A DNA stretch of 64,000 nt from Promerops cafer (taxonomy: Eukaryota; Chordata; Aves; Passeriformes; Nectariniidae): contig VZSE01010866.1 of the NCBI GenBank assembly GCA_013398275.1, positions 248,001 to 312,000 of the forward strand, written 5' to 3'. Position 1 is the stretch's first letter. Each line of letters starts with the position of its first letter. The notes under the pieces were generated by a model. The model ran no database searches, was not told where the DNA came from, and saw only the letters and a list, made by a program, of their open reading frames with translations. This document shows, piece by piece, positions 36,901 through 48,480 of the stretch. The translations under genes were made by a program, and so were the position numbers.

Positions 36901-39900
36901 TGTCTGGAATGATTCTTAGTGCTGGCTCAGAGGAGGATGTTCTTCTGTAGGACAAGAGGAACCTTTTTCCATTATTTCTTCTTGAGGCAGAGAAATGGGG
37001 CCTAATCTGTGCCTCATGGGCCAATGAGCTCTACTACTCTTTTCAGCCTTGCAGCTAACTCATACAGATTTGACAACTAATTATATGTGAATATTATATA
37101 TTACACACATTATTTTTACATACAATATATTGTACTTATTTTAATGTGTATCCGTAGATACTTACACACAATTGTATGTTTTAAAGTGATGGAGAAGTGC
37201 AGTAGTCAGTGGATTCTCTCTGCACTTTGTACATGCTGTCGCTGTGATAACTGCAACCAAGAGTTGTAGCAAAAATTCAGTGTGTGTGAATTTGATTGGT
37301 GACAAGAAAATACAGCTTTTGAAAATTACTAGCATGTGTATCAGTTAACCTAGAAGGATTGCCTACGAGTTGTACAAAGCAAATTTGTCTAAGTGGGGCC
37401 TAGCAGTAAGTTGGAACAGAAGGTGTTTCTCCACTGAATTACTGAGAGCTTCAGGTATTCCTCTGTGTCCCTTTGATTCTTAACAGTTGTTCATGGCCAT
37501 CTGGCATTGCTTTCTTTCAGAGATTAGGAAAGTCTGAGCTGAGGGTTAAGGAAGCTTATGGTATTTAATTGTGTGGCTAGGATGATGATTTACACTGAAT
37601 TCATCCTAAGTGCATATAATATGTTTTGCAAAGGGACTGGATGGACAACTACAAATGTTAATTGATTTAGTTTGCCTTCAAGAATATTTATGTGCAAACA
37701 TGCAGAGATTGCAAAGTAGCCGATATTGCTCTGCAGAAGAAATAAAATATTGATTTTTGCTTCTACAGATAGCAGCTAAATTGTCAAGGAAGATAATTAC
37801 TAAATACAAACATTAGGGTATATGTCTTTCTGTGGGAGATTCCACTTCACTGTTATTAGAAGAAAGGATAACAATAATTATTTTCACAAAATGTATCAGA
37901 AAATACTACTGGTTATAAATAAGAAGTTCTATGAAACATGATTTTTTAAAAAAAAAATTCATTCACGAAATGAGAATTTCATGTGGTCTTAAAAGGGAAA
38001 TTTTGAAATTACTGGCATAAGTTACCAAAAATTCACTAGGGAACTTTGCAAGCAATCAATGGTCATGGTTACATTTTGTCTTGTTCTATTAATTTAACTT
38101 GGGTTAATGAGTCTGCATACAATGAAGCAGTCATAATAGACATCTTGATAGTTTTTACTATTGCTTAATTTTAATATAAAAAGCATTTTATTAGGAGCTA
38201 TATGGCAAGATTATTAAGTCTTATCTGTGTTTCAAGAAGAGCTAAGGAAAAGCTAAGCATAGTCAAGAAAATCCTTAATGGGGTTTATTTGTTAAAAGTG
38301 TTTAATTTTAAACTACTAAAAAATCTGGTAAGAATAATACCTCTGTATTAATGTTATAAATTAAAAGCAGAAGTTATAATTTATCTAGTTTAAATAGAGT
38401 CAAATATACAGATTCAGTTTTGTACTAGCATTTTCCTTTAACTGAAATGTAAGTTTAGAAGAGAAAAACATGGGCTGGAAACTTGCTGGTCCAGCAGGAG
38501 CAGCAAAAAAAGTAAAATACAGCAAATTTTTCCCTGATGCTCTGTAATTACAATAATGGAGAAAGACTGTTGCTCCTGGAGCAACAATATTTTTCTGCAT
38601 TAATTATTTGTGCAATTTAGTCTTATAGCAGGAGTAATTAATATTTTTTTGTGTAGATTAAAACCAGTATTGTGCATTTATCAATGAGCATAAAGACAGC
38701 CGTACAGCAGCCATGCAGGTCACTTTTACTAAAGTCTCAGATCATACTAAAAGAGAGGGAGCATGTCCATTCTCTGGATCTGGCTGCTGTCAAAGCTCTT
38801 GGTACTGTAAAGCAGCTAACAACTTTAGAATGGTAATCCATACTTATTTATGCCAAACTGGAGTAAATAATATAGTGCACTGTTTATTTTGAAGTACAAA
38901 GCTTTAATGCCTAACTGAACCTGTTGGACAGACAGTTAAATCACATGAAGAGACTTTGTCTCTACAAATAACTGAAAATTAATCTCTGTGGTTTAAAAGG
39001 GGTGGACAGTTTGTCCCTTAAATCAGAACAAAATTGCTAATGACAAACAGCTTTGGAAAGGACACACATTAAATTTCTCTCTCTTTTGTTGCCCTCCCGC
39101 TGGCTGCATTATCTGATATTCCCCATTTTCTTACACAGGGGATAATGACAAGGAGAGGCAGTGAGTGACCCTGGGATGCTTGTCTCTTGACATAATAGTG
39201 ATATTTACTTCTGCTGTATTTTCACTCTAATGACATAAGTGTGGTGACAGTTGCGGTTCAATCCTGTGAAAATAAGACTATCCAAAAACAAACAGCCAAC
39301 CAAAAGCAAACAGAAAAATCCCAAACAAAAAACCCCTCCCCCCAACAAAAAAAAAACCACATCAAAAACCCAAGAGAAACAAGACAAGTGATTTCTGGAA
39401 AGCAAAGCAAGACAGTGAATTCTGGAAAAACTAATGTTTTCAGCAACATTAGCAGGAGAATTCTTTTTTTTTCTGATAGGGATTTGAGAAGCTGTGAAAA
39501 GATCCCAGCTATTAGTTTTAGTTTCCTCTCCAAATGGTATAGCACTGATGGTTTCCCTGTGGAAACATGCACCTCCGTGGAGGAGAACTATTAGATAAAC
39601 GTTTTAGCATGACAATGTTTTGGCTGGGAGGAGAAGGAAAGGTAATACTGAGTTCAAACAGTGTGGTGTCCTAATGAATGTGAGGTAAATGAAGTCCATT
39701 TGTAACCAGCATGATGACATTACAGAATAATATTGAAACATTATTGGAGATCTGAGACTAGTTTTAATTTAAAATATTGAGGTTTGCTTGAGAGCTGAGT
39801 TACACTGATTAATGTGGGTTGTGAGGGCCTCAAACCTCGTTTTAGGGTCTAAGCTGTTTCAACTTGATAGGCAAGACATGAGATACGGCATGTTTTGCAG

Positions 39901-42900
39901 TGTTCCTCTCACTAACTACTCTTTGCTAACACTATATTTTATTTAGGTTGTTTTGGGTGTTTTTTTTAGGTGTGGGGGATTTTGAAATTATTTTGGTTTT
40001 CCTTCAGTGTGGAAGTGTTTTAATTCTAGCTGTAGGTAGGTGTGAGAGCCATTTGTGTCTGTTATTTTAGATAAACAACGAGTTGATTCATCACTCAAGC
40101 AAACTTGTACACAACTGTTGTAATGTGGCCTGTTGGACAGTTTGTTCATTTGTACATGAGGAGGTTTATGGTCATTGAAGGTGAGAAGCACAATAAGAAT
40201 TTTGAGTTGGAAAACAAATCCCTCCCCTCCAGTTCTCCCTGCACCCTTGTACTCCAAGAGCTAAATCTTTCTTTAAAACATATGACTCAGGTTCTGTTCC
40301 TCATATTCTTTGAGGACATGAGGATGCCATTAAACAAATCTCTGCGTGACATTAAACAAATTTCTTCAGCCTTCTATGTCTCAACTCCCCTAACTTTAAA
40401 AACTAGAATGTATCAAATTTCCATAAAGCGATGACTTATTGTCAGTTTCGAATAAGGGTGATATATAACTTTGATATTTCCTACTTAATTCTGCATTCCT
40501 AGACCCATTTAAGTGAGCCACTTGGTAGGGCTTTGGTTCGCAGCGTCCCTTTTTGTCTGCTCCTGCTACCCCCCCAAGTAAGTAGGTCTGCAAGAGGCCC
40601 ATCCAAAGGGGTATAATCTTTCTCATGTGAGTAGAGGATGAGCTTGTAACTCCATTATCTGGCTGTCCAAGAAGGCATCTAATTTGTTTATTTAAACACT
40701 GCTGACAGAGAACGAGATCTGGGTAGAAAAGATGGGGGGATGCATTCTAGTTTCTGGAAAGTAAAGTGTGGTCTATTCGGGTTTTGCTGTACACATAGTT
40801 GGATGTTCCTGATGGGTAGCCAAGTCGCCACAGATATTATGGAATACTATAGGTCCTCTGTGTTTATAATATGTAAAGTTACCCAGCCTTTCAGCAACTT
40901 ATGAAAACTGTGAACAAAAGGAAGAATTCTTCTGTTTATGTTGGGCTTTGCTTTAAATATCTTGCAGAAATAAATAAACCACACTTCCCAAACAAAGGGA
41001 AAGGACCTCATATGGCTGAAGGCGTGTTATTAGACAGTGAATGTTTGCTGAACCTGTTGGAGACTTCTCACATAAAACTTAATAGTTTTAATACCACTTT
41101 ATAGAAATTACTGCAGACACTGAACTGAAAGCCATTTCAGAACTTTCTGACACAAATTAGCTTTAAATCAACTCAGATCTCCATTTAGCTCAGTCCCTTG
41201 CTGCTTAGGAGCAACTTAAATTGCTTAATTATTCAGCACAGATAATTGAACTTCCAGTTGTTTGGAAATTTGACTGGAATGATTGTTCTTTCCTGCTGCC
41301 TTTATTGAGCTGGGCCAAAGTTCACATGGCTATCCAAACCTTCTTCATTTAACTACTGCATCCAGTATAACAAGGATTGTCTGCCAGTTTGAATTTTAGA
41401 AGTCATCTACAGCTCATCTTCAATACTGTCTCTCGAACCTTGGCACCCTGGCCAGTAGCTTTATCACTGCTCCGGTAACGCAGCTAGGGCTAGGCTCTCC
41501 ACAGGGTTGCAGAACATGGAGTCGCTGCTTCTTGTTACCCTCCATCAAGTCACAGACAAGTCCCTACAGTCGTAGTAAGCAACCCAAACCCATCTTTAAG
41601 TGTTTGGTTATGCAGTTAACATGCTGGGCCTCTTCTCTCTGTGAACCTCTGTGCTGTCTGGGAACAGAGCTGATGGCTACCCCTTGGAAAGGGATGGAAG
41701 CTGAAGCACGGGAAGGCTAGTTTGCCATTTCTTTTATTTCTTTCTTTGCTTCCTTGTATTTGCTATGGTTTTGTTGTTAAATGTAGGAGATGAGAATTAA
41801 CTTTTCATAATCAAAAGAATTAGTAATGTTTAAGAATATTGCTTGTTTTAGTAGGGAAAGAGCTCTGTACCAATGGATTCTGTTGAATCTGCTTGGTCCT
41901 CATTTCAAGCTCCTTTTGCTAATCCTGTTTTCTGACTCTGGAATGAAAACCCCTTGTTACTGTTTCTAATCAATGCCACACGGATAGTTTTGAAAATACA
42001 TTAAACTAGTCTCTACATGTCTTTCTTTCCATTTAATACTGGCAAGTCATGAGAGACTGAATTTGTATCTTTTTTATTTCTTTTGTGGATTTCCCCATGT
42101 TTCTGTTTTATGTGCATTCTGGTACAATTTGTACTGCTGTAGGTACAAATTATAGGTCTGCAGTAGAAAATGATCACATTATAGTTGATTCTTAGAAGTG
42201 TATGACATGTATTGAGAGTTGCTGCAGGAAAAAAAAACCAGCAGAAACTGGTATGCTAATCATCTGTTACAGAATTATTAATTTCTAACACTGTATTGAG
42301 TTGTGACTGATAAGTACTTTTTTTTTACTGAAATAAGCAGGGTTTAATGTTTTAAAATTTTCTTTATGATGAAGAAGACTGAGGCAAGACAGTAATGGGC
42401 TATGGATGAAGATGAGATTATGAACAGATGACTATAAGCTATAGGGTTCATCAGCTTAACAAATTACCAGTCATTAACAGAGATGCATTAGTTGCTTGTG
42501 TGCACATTTCTACCATGTTGTGGATGTGCTGCAAAGCATGTTAACTTAAATAATGAAGTTTACTCTGCAAATAATGTATGGAATGGTTAACAGTGGAAGC
42601 AGTTAACTGGGAGTAATTCCATCATATAGAGTCATGTCTCTATACCACAACATACAATCACTGAGGCTAAAATGATGCAAAAATGAAACAGAGGGAAAAG
42701 AATTTGCATTGTACTATTCAATCAAATTTCCTCAATTTGCTATCTTAGAGAATTGGAATTTTCTAGGAGGGCTGCTTCTGAATCAGAGGTTTGTTCTTTT
42801 AGGCTTCTTTAATTGATGTATTAAGCACACTTTGTTTTAAATGGTGCTGCTGAATTATATTACGTTTTGTTAGTAGCTGTGTCACTGCTGAGAAGCGTGG

Positions 42901-43304
42901 ATTCTTCACAAGACTCCTTTCTTCTTCTGTCTTGTCTTGGAGAGTTTCAACTAGTTATGCTCTTAAGCAGGTAAGAGAGGTGTCTATGAATAGATTGTAA
43001 TTCAGAAATGTAAACATCTATTTTTGTGTCATTTCATAGTATTTTTAAACTGAATTGATGGCTAAGAATCTTATTTTCCTTTACTTCTGTGCCCATCCCC
43101 AATTTTTTACCTTTCATCAAGCTGTTGCTGTGTTCCAAAGTTGCCCTTTTTCTTTTGCGGTGTCCTCTGAATGCAGTGACACAGTTAAATTAAAAGAAAG
43201 TAAACTTTATGTTCTCAATTGCTCTTTTCTTAGAGTTTCAATTGCCCCGTCTTCTCCATTTTCACTACTTTAAGGAATTGATATTACATCTGTTGCCATA
43301 ATCC
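33995..43304 (+). other. Start of TSPAN9 first coding intron
   Basis: The intron begins at the GTGAGT donor at 33995. It contains the T-run at 36.2 kb and A/C-rich simple sequence at about 39280-39370, but no recognised transposon. Large unique stretches such as 37.1-39.2 kb are AT-rich and could hold conserved non-coding elements, which cannot be judged without alignment. Confidence 0.55.
36173..36218. repeat. 46-nt T homopolymer containing one N
   Basis: T runs from 36173 to 36218 with an ambiguous base at 36196, marking an unresolved homopolymer length. Read on the minus strand it is a poly(A) run preceded, 11 nt upstream, by an AATAAA hexamer (plus-strand TTTATT at 36230-36235). Confidence 0.9.
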
Positions 43305-43440
43305 CAGAGTGCCTTAGGACCACTTAATGTATTTATCCTCTTGACACCCTGTAAGTATGGGCCATGCTTTTATCCTCCTGATACAGATGGAAAGCTGAGA
43401 CACCAAAACAAAGAGAATGTCTGCATTAGAGCACAGGGTA
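43305..43440 (-). mobile_element. MIR-like SINE (minus)
   Basis: CTTTTATCCTCCTGATACAG, then ATGGAAAGCTGAGACACCAA and AACAAAGAGAATGTCTGCAT, mirrors the reverse-strand MIR pattern (TTATCCCCATTTTACAGATG followed by an AAACTGAGGCACA block). It lies just left of the LTR at 43478. Confidence 0.5.
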
Positions 43441-43477
43441 GAGGGCTGAGAGCCCTTAGAGAGGAGGACTAGCAAGT

Positions 43478-44257
43478 TGTCATGGTTTAACCCCAGCCAG
43501 CAACTCAGTACCACACAGCCACTTGCTCATTTCCCCACCCCTCTACCCCAGTGGGATGGGGAGGAGAATCACGAGAAAGGTAAGTGGGTTGAGGTAAAAG
43601 CAGTTTAATAATAGAAATAAAATATAATAATGACAATAACTACATAATGATAATTGTAATTAAAGGTGAAATAACAAAGAGAGAGAGATAAATTAAATCC
43701 CCAAACCCTCAAGTGATGTGCAGTACATCCACTGATTGATGCCCAGCCCATCCCTGAGCAGCAATTGATGGCTCCTGGCTGACTCCCTGCAGTTTATGTA
43801 CTGAGCATGACATTCTATGGTATGGAACATCCCTTTGGCCAGTCCTGCCCACTCTCCTTCCCAGCTTCTTCTGCACCTCCTCACTGGCAGAGCATGAGAC
43901 CCTTGAAGAGTCCTTGAGGTAAGCACTGCTCAGCAACAGGTGAGAGGCACTGGCACAGACTGCCCAGGGAAGTCGTGGATTCCCCATTCCTGGAGATGTT
44001 CAGGGCCAAGTTGAGGCTTTGAACAGCCTGGNCTGGAGATGTTCAAGGCCAAGTTGAGGCTTTGAACAGCCTGGTCTAGTGGAAGGTTCCCTGCCCATGG
44101 CAGTTTGTTTGGAATTAGATGATCTTTAAGGTACCTTCCAACCCAAGGCATTCTGTGATTCTGTGTTATCAATGTTATTCTTACACCAAATCCAAAACAC
44201 AGCACTGTACCAGCTACTAGGAAGAAAATGAACTCTATCCCAGCCAAAACCAGGACA
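43478..44257 (-). mobile_element. ERVL-type LTR interrupted by a CR1
   Basis: The plus-strand ends are TGTCATGGTTTAACCCCAGC and CAGCCAAAACCAGGACA, the mirrored termini of an avian ERVL-class LTR. Flanking pentamers CAAGT and GAAGT differ at one base and are probably the target-site duplication. The long AT-rich middle (43600-43700) and the mirrored TATTAAA region at about 43600-43610 fit U3/R/U5 organisation. A CR1 3' end interrupts the element at about 43940-44164. No retroviral coding region is attached. Confidence 0.8.
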
Positions 44258-45495
44258 GAAGTCCACATGCAGCAGCCTTCAGCATGGAAAGATTTTTGTT
44301 GAGATCTGCATGGCAGTGCCCATGAGCTCAGAAATCCTGCTGATCACTTCCCTCAAGCTTGGGTGTCTGCAGCAGTCCTCCTGCACTTTCATTGCCAGAT
44401 TAGCTTGGGCAGAGACAGCTTAAATCTGTCTATATCCATGGTGTAGATGCGTCCTTCTAAGAGACTTGTACAAAGTTAAACTGAAATTGAATCTGGATCC
44501 CTGAAGTCCCTGCTAAGTGTCTTAAGCAGTTGACCATCTGTTACGTGCCACGTGCCTTGGGAGAGACTTCAGAGCCGAGCCACCTCGGAACTCCACATGC
44601 TTGTGCAGCGTTGTCTGCAGGCACAAAACTCCTAATAAGTGTAAGACTGGTGCAGCAGCATCCTTTTATTTGGCTGTGTACTCCAGAGGTCTGGCATCAT
44701 GCCACTGACGTCCAGAAGTACCTAGAGGAGTGGAAGTTTTCTCATGACACAACATAAACCCTAAACCTCCCTGCCACCTGCAAAGTGTCATGGAGTAATC
44801 TGGAGGTATCTTCTTGAGATTGTCATCCAATGGATGACAGTCAAGGTGAAGACTTGGCTGTGGGATATCTCTCTTTATTGATTTCATTGTAGTACTTTTT
44901 ATGACTTCTAACCAGCAAATAAAGTATATTCCATAACTAATAAACAAATAACCCAATTCTACCTTCTGTAACACTTAGAGAAGGTAGAGTTGTTGCATGG
45001 CTGGCAGTAGGATTTCTTCCTACTTTCCATAGCCCCTCAAGCCATATGTTAGTCTTTTACTGCCTGAGTGATGTTTGTGCTGACAGGTTTTTCAGCATGT
45101 GGAATGTAGAGAGGACTCTCAGGTGGGATCTTTCTTTGCACTCTCGGCATCTGGGAGGATGTTGGGATGTCTTTCAGTGCAACATTGGTTTTGTGTCTTA
45201 CAGTATGCAATCTAAAATGCAGATTGCTGGAGTTAGATTTGCTCCCAGTTTGTTATTTTTGTGGTTTTTTTAGCCTTTTTTTAGGTGCTATCTACTCTCT
45301 TAATAGAATATGCCTGTGGAGGTGGCTGTGATGTACGATGTTGGTGTGATAGAGCTATCTGTTACTTTGGCAGGTTGGAATCCCATTTTCTGTGGAAATT
45401 TGAGTTTGGCTTTCTCCTTTTAGGTAGAAGTGGAACCTGATACTGTTGCTAGATTTTGTTTTTGTTTTGTCTCTTAGTCTGTTCATCCATTTACA
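43766..45495. repeat. Copy A of a ~1.7-1.9 kb tandem duplication
   Basis: This segment reappears at 45683-47369. The offset is 1874 bp from about 44033 to the end and 1917 bp before the 43-bp slip. It contains the right part of the LTR with the nested CR1 and about 1.24 kb of unique flank. Mirror ORFs in the two copies (for example 44530-44757 and 46404-46631) are duplicates of chance frames, not genes. The copy ends exactly at the N at 45496. Confidence 0.95.
43940..44164 (+). mobile_element. CR1 3' end nested in the LTR
   Basis: GGCACTGGCACAGACTGCCC, AGATGATCTTTAAGGTACCT and CATTCTGTGATTCTGTG are CR1 3' landmarks. Left and right of it the LTR sequence resumes (AAGCACTGCTCAGCAACAG ... TTATCAATGTTATTC), so the CR1 landed in an already resident LTR. 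A 43-bp segment (43990-44032), ending at the N at 44032, repeats the bases that follow it and looks like an assembly slip. Confidence 0.82.
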
Positions 45496-45496
45496 N

Positions 45497-45681
45497 GAGG
45501 TAAGCACTGCTCAGCAACAGGTGAGAGGCACTGGCACAGACTGCCCAGGGAAGTCGTGGATTCCCCATTCCTGGAGATGTTCAAGGCCAAGTTGAGGCTT
45601 TGAACAGCCTGGTCTAGTGGAAGGTTCCCTGCCCATGGCAGTTTGTTTGGAATTAGATGATCTTTAAGGTACCTTCCAACC
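45497..45681. repeat. 185-bp third copy of LTR/CR1 piece bounded by Ns
   Basis: The segment corresponds to 43916-44143 without the 43-bp slip. A single N sits on each side (45496 and 45682). Isolated repeat fragments between Ns are typical of scaffold gap filling. Confidence 0.93.
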
Positions 45682-45682
45682 N

Positions 45683-47369
45683 TGATGGCTCCTGGCTGAC
45701 TCCCTGCAGTTTATGTACTGAGCATGACATTCTATGGTATGGAACATCCCTTTGGCCAGTCCTGCCCACTCTCCTTCCCAGCTTCTTCTGCACCTCCTCA
45801 CTGGCAGAGCATGAGACCCTTGAAGAGTCCTTGAGGTAAGCACTGCTCAGCAACAGGTGAGAGGCACTGGCACAGACTGCCCAGGGAAGTCGTGGATTCC
45901 CCATTCCTGGAGATGTTCAAGGCCAAGTTGAGGCTTTGAACAGCCTGGTCTAGTGGAAGGTTCCCTGCCCATGGCAGTTTGTTTGGAATTAGATGATCTT
46001 TAAGGTACCTTCCAACCCAAGGCATTCTGTGATTCTGTGTTATCAATGTTATTCTTACACCAAATCCAAAACACAGCACTGTACCAGCTACTAGGAAGAA
46101 AATGAACTCTATCCCAGCCAAAACCAGGACAGAAGTCCACATGCAGCAGACTTCAGCATGGAAAGATTTTTGTTGAGATCTGCATGGCAGTGCCCATGAG
46201 CTCAGAAATCCTGCTGATCACTTCCCTCAAGCTTGGGTGTCTGCAGCAGTACTCCTGCACTTTCATTGCCAGATTAGCTTGGGCAGAGACAGCTTAAATC
46301 TGTCTATATCCATGGTGTAGATGCGTCCTTCTAAGAGACTTGTACAAAGTTAAACTGAAATTGAATCTGGATCCCTGAAGTCCCTGCTAAGTGTCTTAAG
46401 CAGTTGACCATCTGTTACGTGCCACATGCCTTGGGAGAGACTTCAGAGCCGAGCCACCTCGGAACTCCACATGCTTGTGCAGCGTTGTCTGCAGGCACAA
46501 AACTCCTAATAAGTGTAAGACTGGTGCAGCAGCATCCTTTTATTTGGCTGTGTACTCCAGAGGTCTGGCATCATGCCACTGACGTCCAGAAGTACCTAGA
46601 GGAGTGGAAGTTTTCTCATGACACAACATAAACCCTAAACCTCCCTGCCACCTGCAAAGTGTCATGGAGTAATCTGGAGGTATCTTCTTGAGATTGTCAT
46701 CCAATGGATGACAGTCAAGGTGAAGACTTGGCTGTGGGATATCTCTCTTTATTGATTTCATTGTAGTACTTTTTATGACTTCTAACCAGCAAATAAAGTA
46801 TATTCCATAACTAATAAACAAATAACCCAATTCTACCTTCTGTAACACTTAGAGAAGGTAGAGTTGTTGCATGGCTGGCAGTAGGATTTCTTCCTACTTT
46901 CCATAGCCCCTCAAGCCATATGTTAGTCTTTTACTGCCTGAGTGATGTTTGTGCTGACAGGTTTTTCAGCATGTGGAATGTAGAGAGGACTCTCAGGTGG
47001 GATCTTTCTTTGCACTCTCGGCATCTGGGAGGATGTTGGGATGTCTTTCAGTGCAACATTGGTTTTGTGTCTTACAGTATGCAATCTAAAATGCAGATTG
47101 CTGGAGTTAGATTTGCTCCCAGTTTGTTATTTTTGTGGTTTTTTTAGCCTTTTTTTAGGTGCTATCTACTCTCTTAATAGAATATGCCTGTGGAGGTGGC
47201 TGTGATGTACGATGTTGGTGTGATAGAGCTATCTGTTACTTTGGCAGGTTGGAATCCCATTTTCTGTGGAAATTTGAGTTTGGCTTTCTCCTTTTAGGTA
47301 GAAGTGGAACCTGATACTGTTGCTAGATTTTGTTTTTGTTTTGTCTCTTAGTCTGTTCATCCATTTACA
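45683..47369. repeat. Copy B of the tandem duplication
   Basis: It starts immediately after the N at 45682, inside the LTR (equivalent to 43766). It carries LTR sequence to 46131 and the same unique flank to 47369, where copy B continues into new sequence while copy A stops at an N. I found three substitutions against copy A: 44276 C/46150 A, 44377 C/46251 A and 44552 G/46426 A. That level fits two alleles of one locus. Confidence 0.93.
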
Positions 47370-47965
47370 GCTTAATTGAAATAAGTAATTGTTGTGCTGC
47401 ATGATTTAGTAGGTAGTAGTGGTAAGGTTCACCTTATTAGTGGTAGGATTTCCGTGGTTCTGTTTTGAGTATTTAAATTCACGATCCAAATAAACCGTAG
47501 TGGAGTTACAATTTAATACTGTTATGTTTGACTTCTGGTATATTGATTTATCTCCCATTCGTGAGGCTCAAATGCAAAATTGGATATACTGGATCAGACC
47601 AAAAGTTTGTGTATCTTGCCTTTTGAAGTATATGGTAAAAAATGCTTAATAGAGACTAAAGGAATTGAATGAATTCCTGGAACTCATTTCAGCCATTTAT
47701 CCAAAATTCTCTGGCAGAAAATCTACTTGTTTAATTAAATATTCTGTGAAAGGGCATTTCTTCTAAAGTCTTGTGCTTGCTAATTTCAATAGATGCTGAC
47801 AGTTGTTCTGAAAAATAGCAAACCATCCTCCATTGTCTTGTCATTACTATTTTATTATATTTTTTTTTATTACTGGAATGGAAGGAAAAATCAGAAAAAA
47901 ATCTAATTTAAAATGAGTTTACAGCAAAAGTAGTATTTAGCAGTGCATATAGCATAACATATGTT

Positions 47966-48480
47966 TAGATCATGGAGTCATAGAAAAACCTCTAGGTTTG
48001 TAGGAACCTCTAGAGAACATCTGGTCCAACCGTCTGTTGAAGGGAAATCCTTAGTTTGTGTTACCCAGCACCCTGTCAAGCTCAGCACTGAGTATTTATA
48101 GCAAGAGAAATGCCACCATTTCTCTTGGTAATCTGTTCCAATGTTTGTTTTCAATTAGTTCAGTTTGTTTTCAGTTTTTCTTATAGCCATGCCAGAGTTT
48201 TCCGTGAAGCAGCTTATGTTCGTTATTTGTCTTGATGGAACAATGCAGGATGGTGTTCAGTGTCTTGAGCTGGGATGACCAAGCCTGGATAGTCCAAGTG
48301 TGGTCTGACAAGTGCTGCGTAGAGTGGAATAATCACATCTCTTGTTCTGCAGGATACAGTCTTGCCAATGCTGCCTGAGGCTGTATTTAAATGCTTACAC
48401 TAATATTTCTGTAGTTCTGTGGCATAGCTTTTAACATCAAGTTTAGAGCGGCAGCATGCACAGCGCTCTGTATAGAGTTC
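47966..48480 (-). mobile_element. CR1 LINE 3' region (minus)
   Basis: Mirrored CR1 landmarks run left to right: TCATAGAA at the 3' terminus, CATCTGGTCCAACCGTCTGT, TTGGTAATCTGTTCCAATG, then the ORF2 part including CCAAGTGTGGTCTGACAAGT, CTGCGTAGAGTGGAATAATC and TCTTGTTCTGCAGGATACAG. Moderate divergence and indels remove any open frame. Confidence 0.8.

Noticed and set aside
41420..41560. tRNA- or SINE-like segment around CTCCGGTAACGCAGC
   Set aside because: No A/B-box pair or cloverleaf could be built.
44530..47147. Duplicated small genes (75- and 102-codon ORFs in two copies)
   Set aside because: They are identical because the DNA block is duplicated at N-marked joins. The peptides match nothing recognised, and no splice signals were seen.
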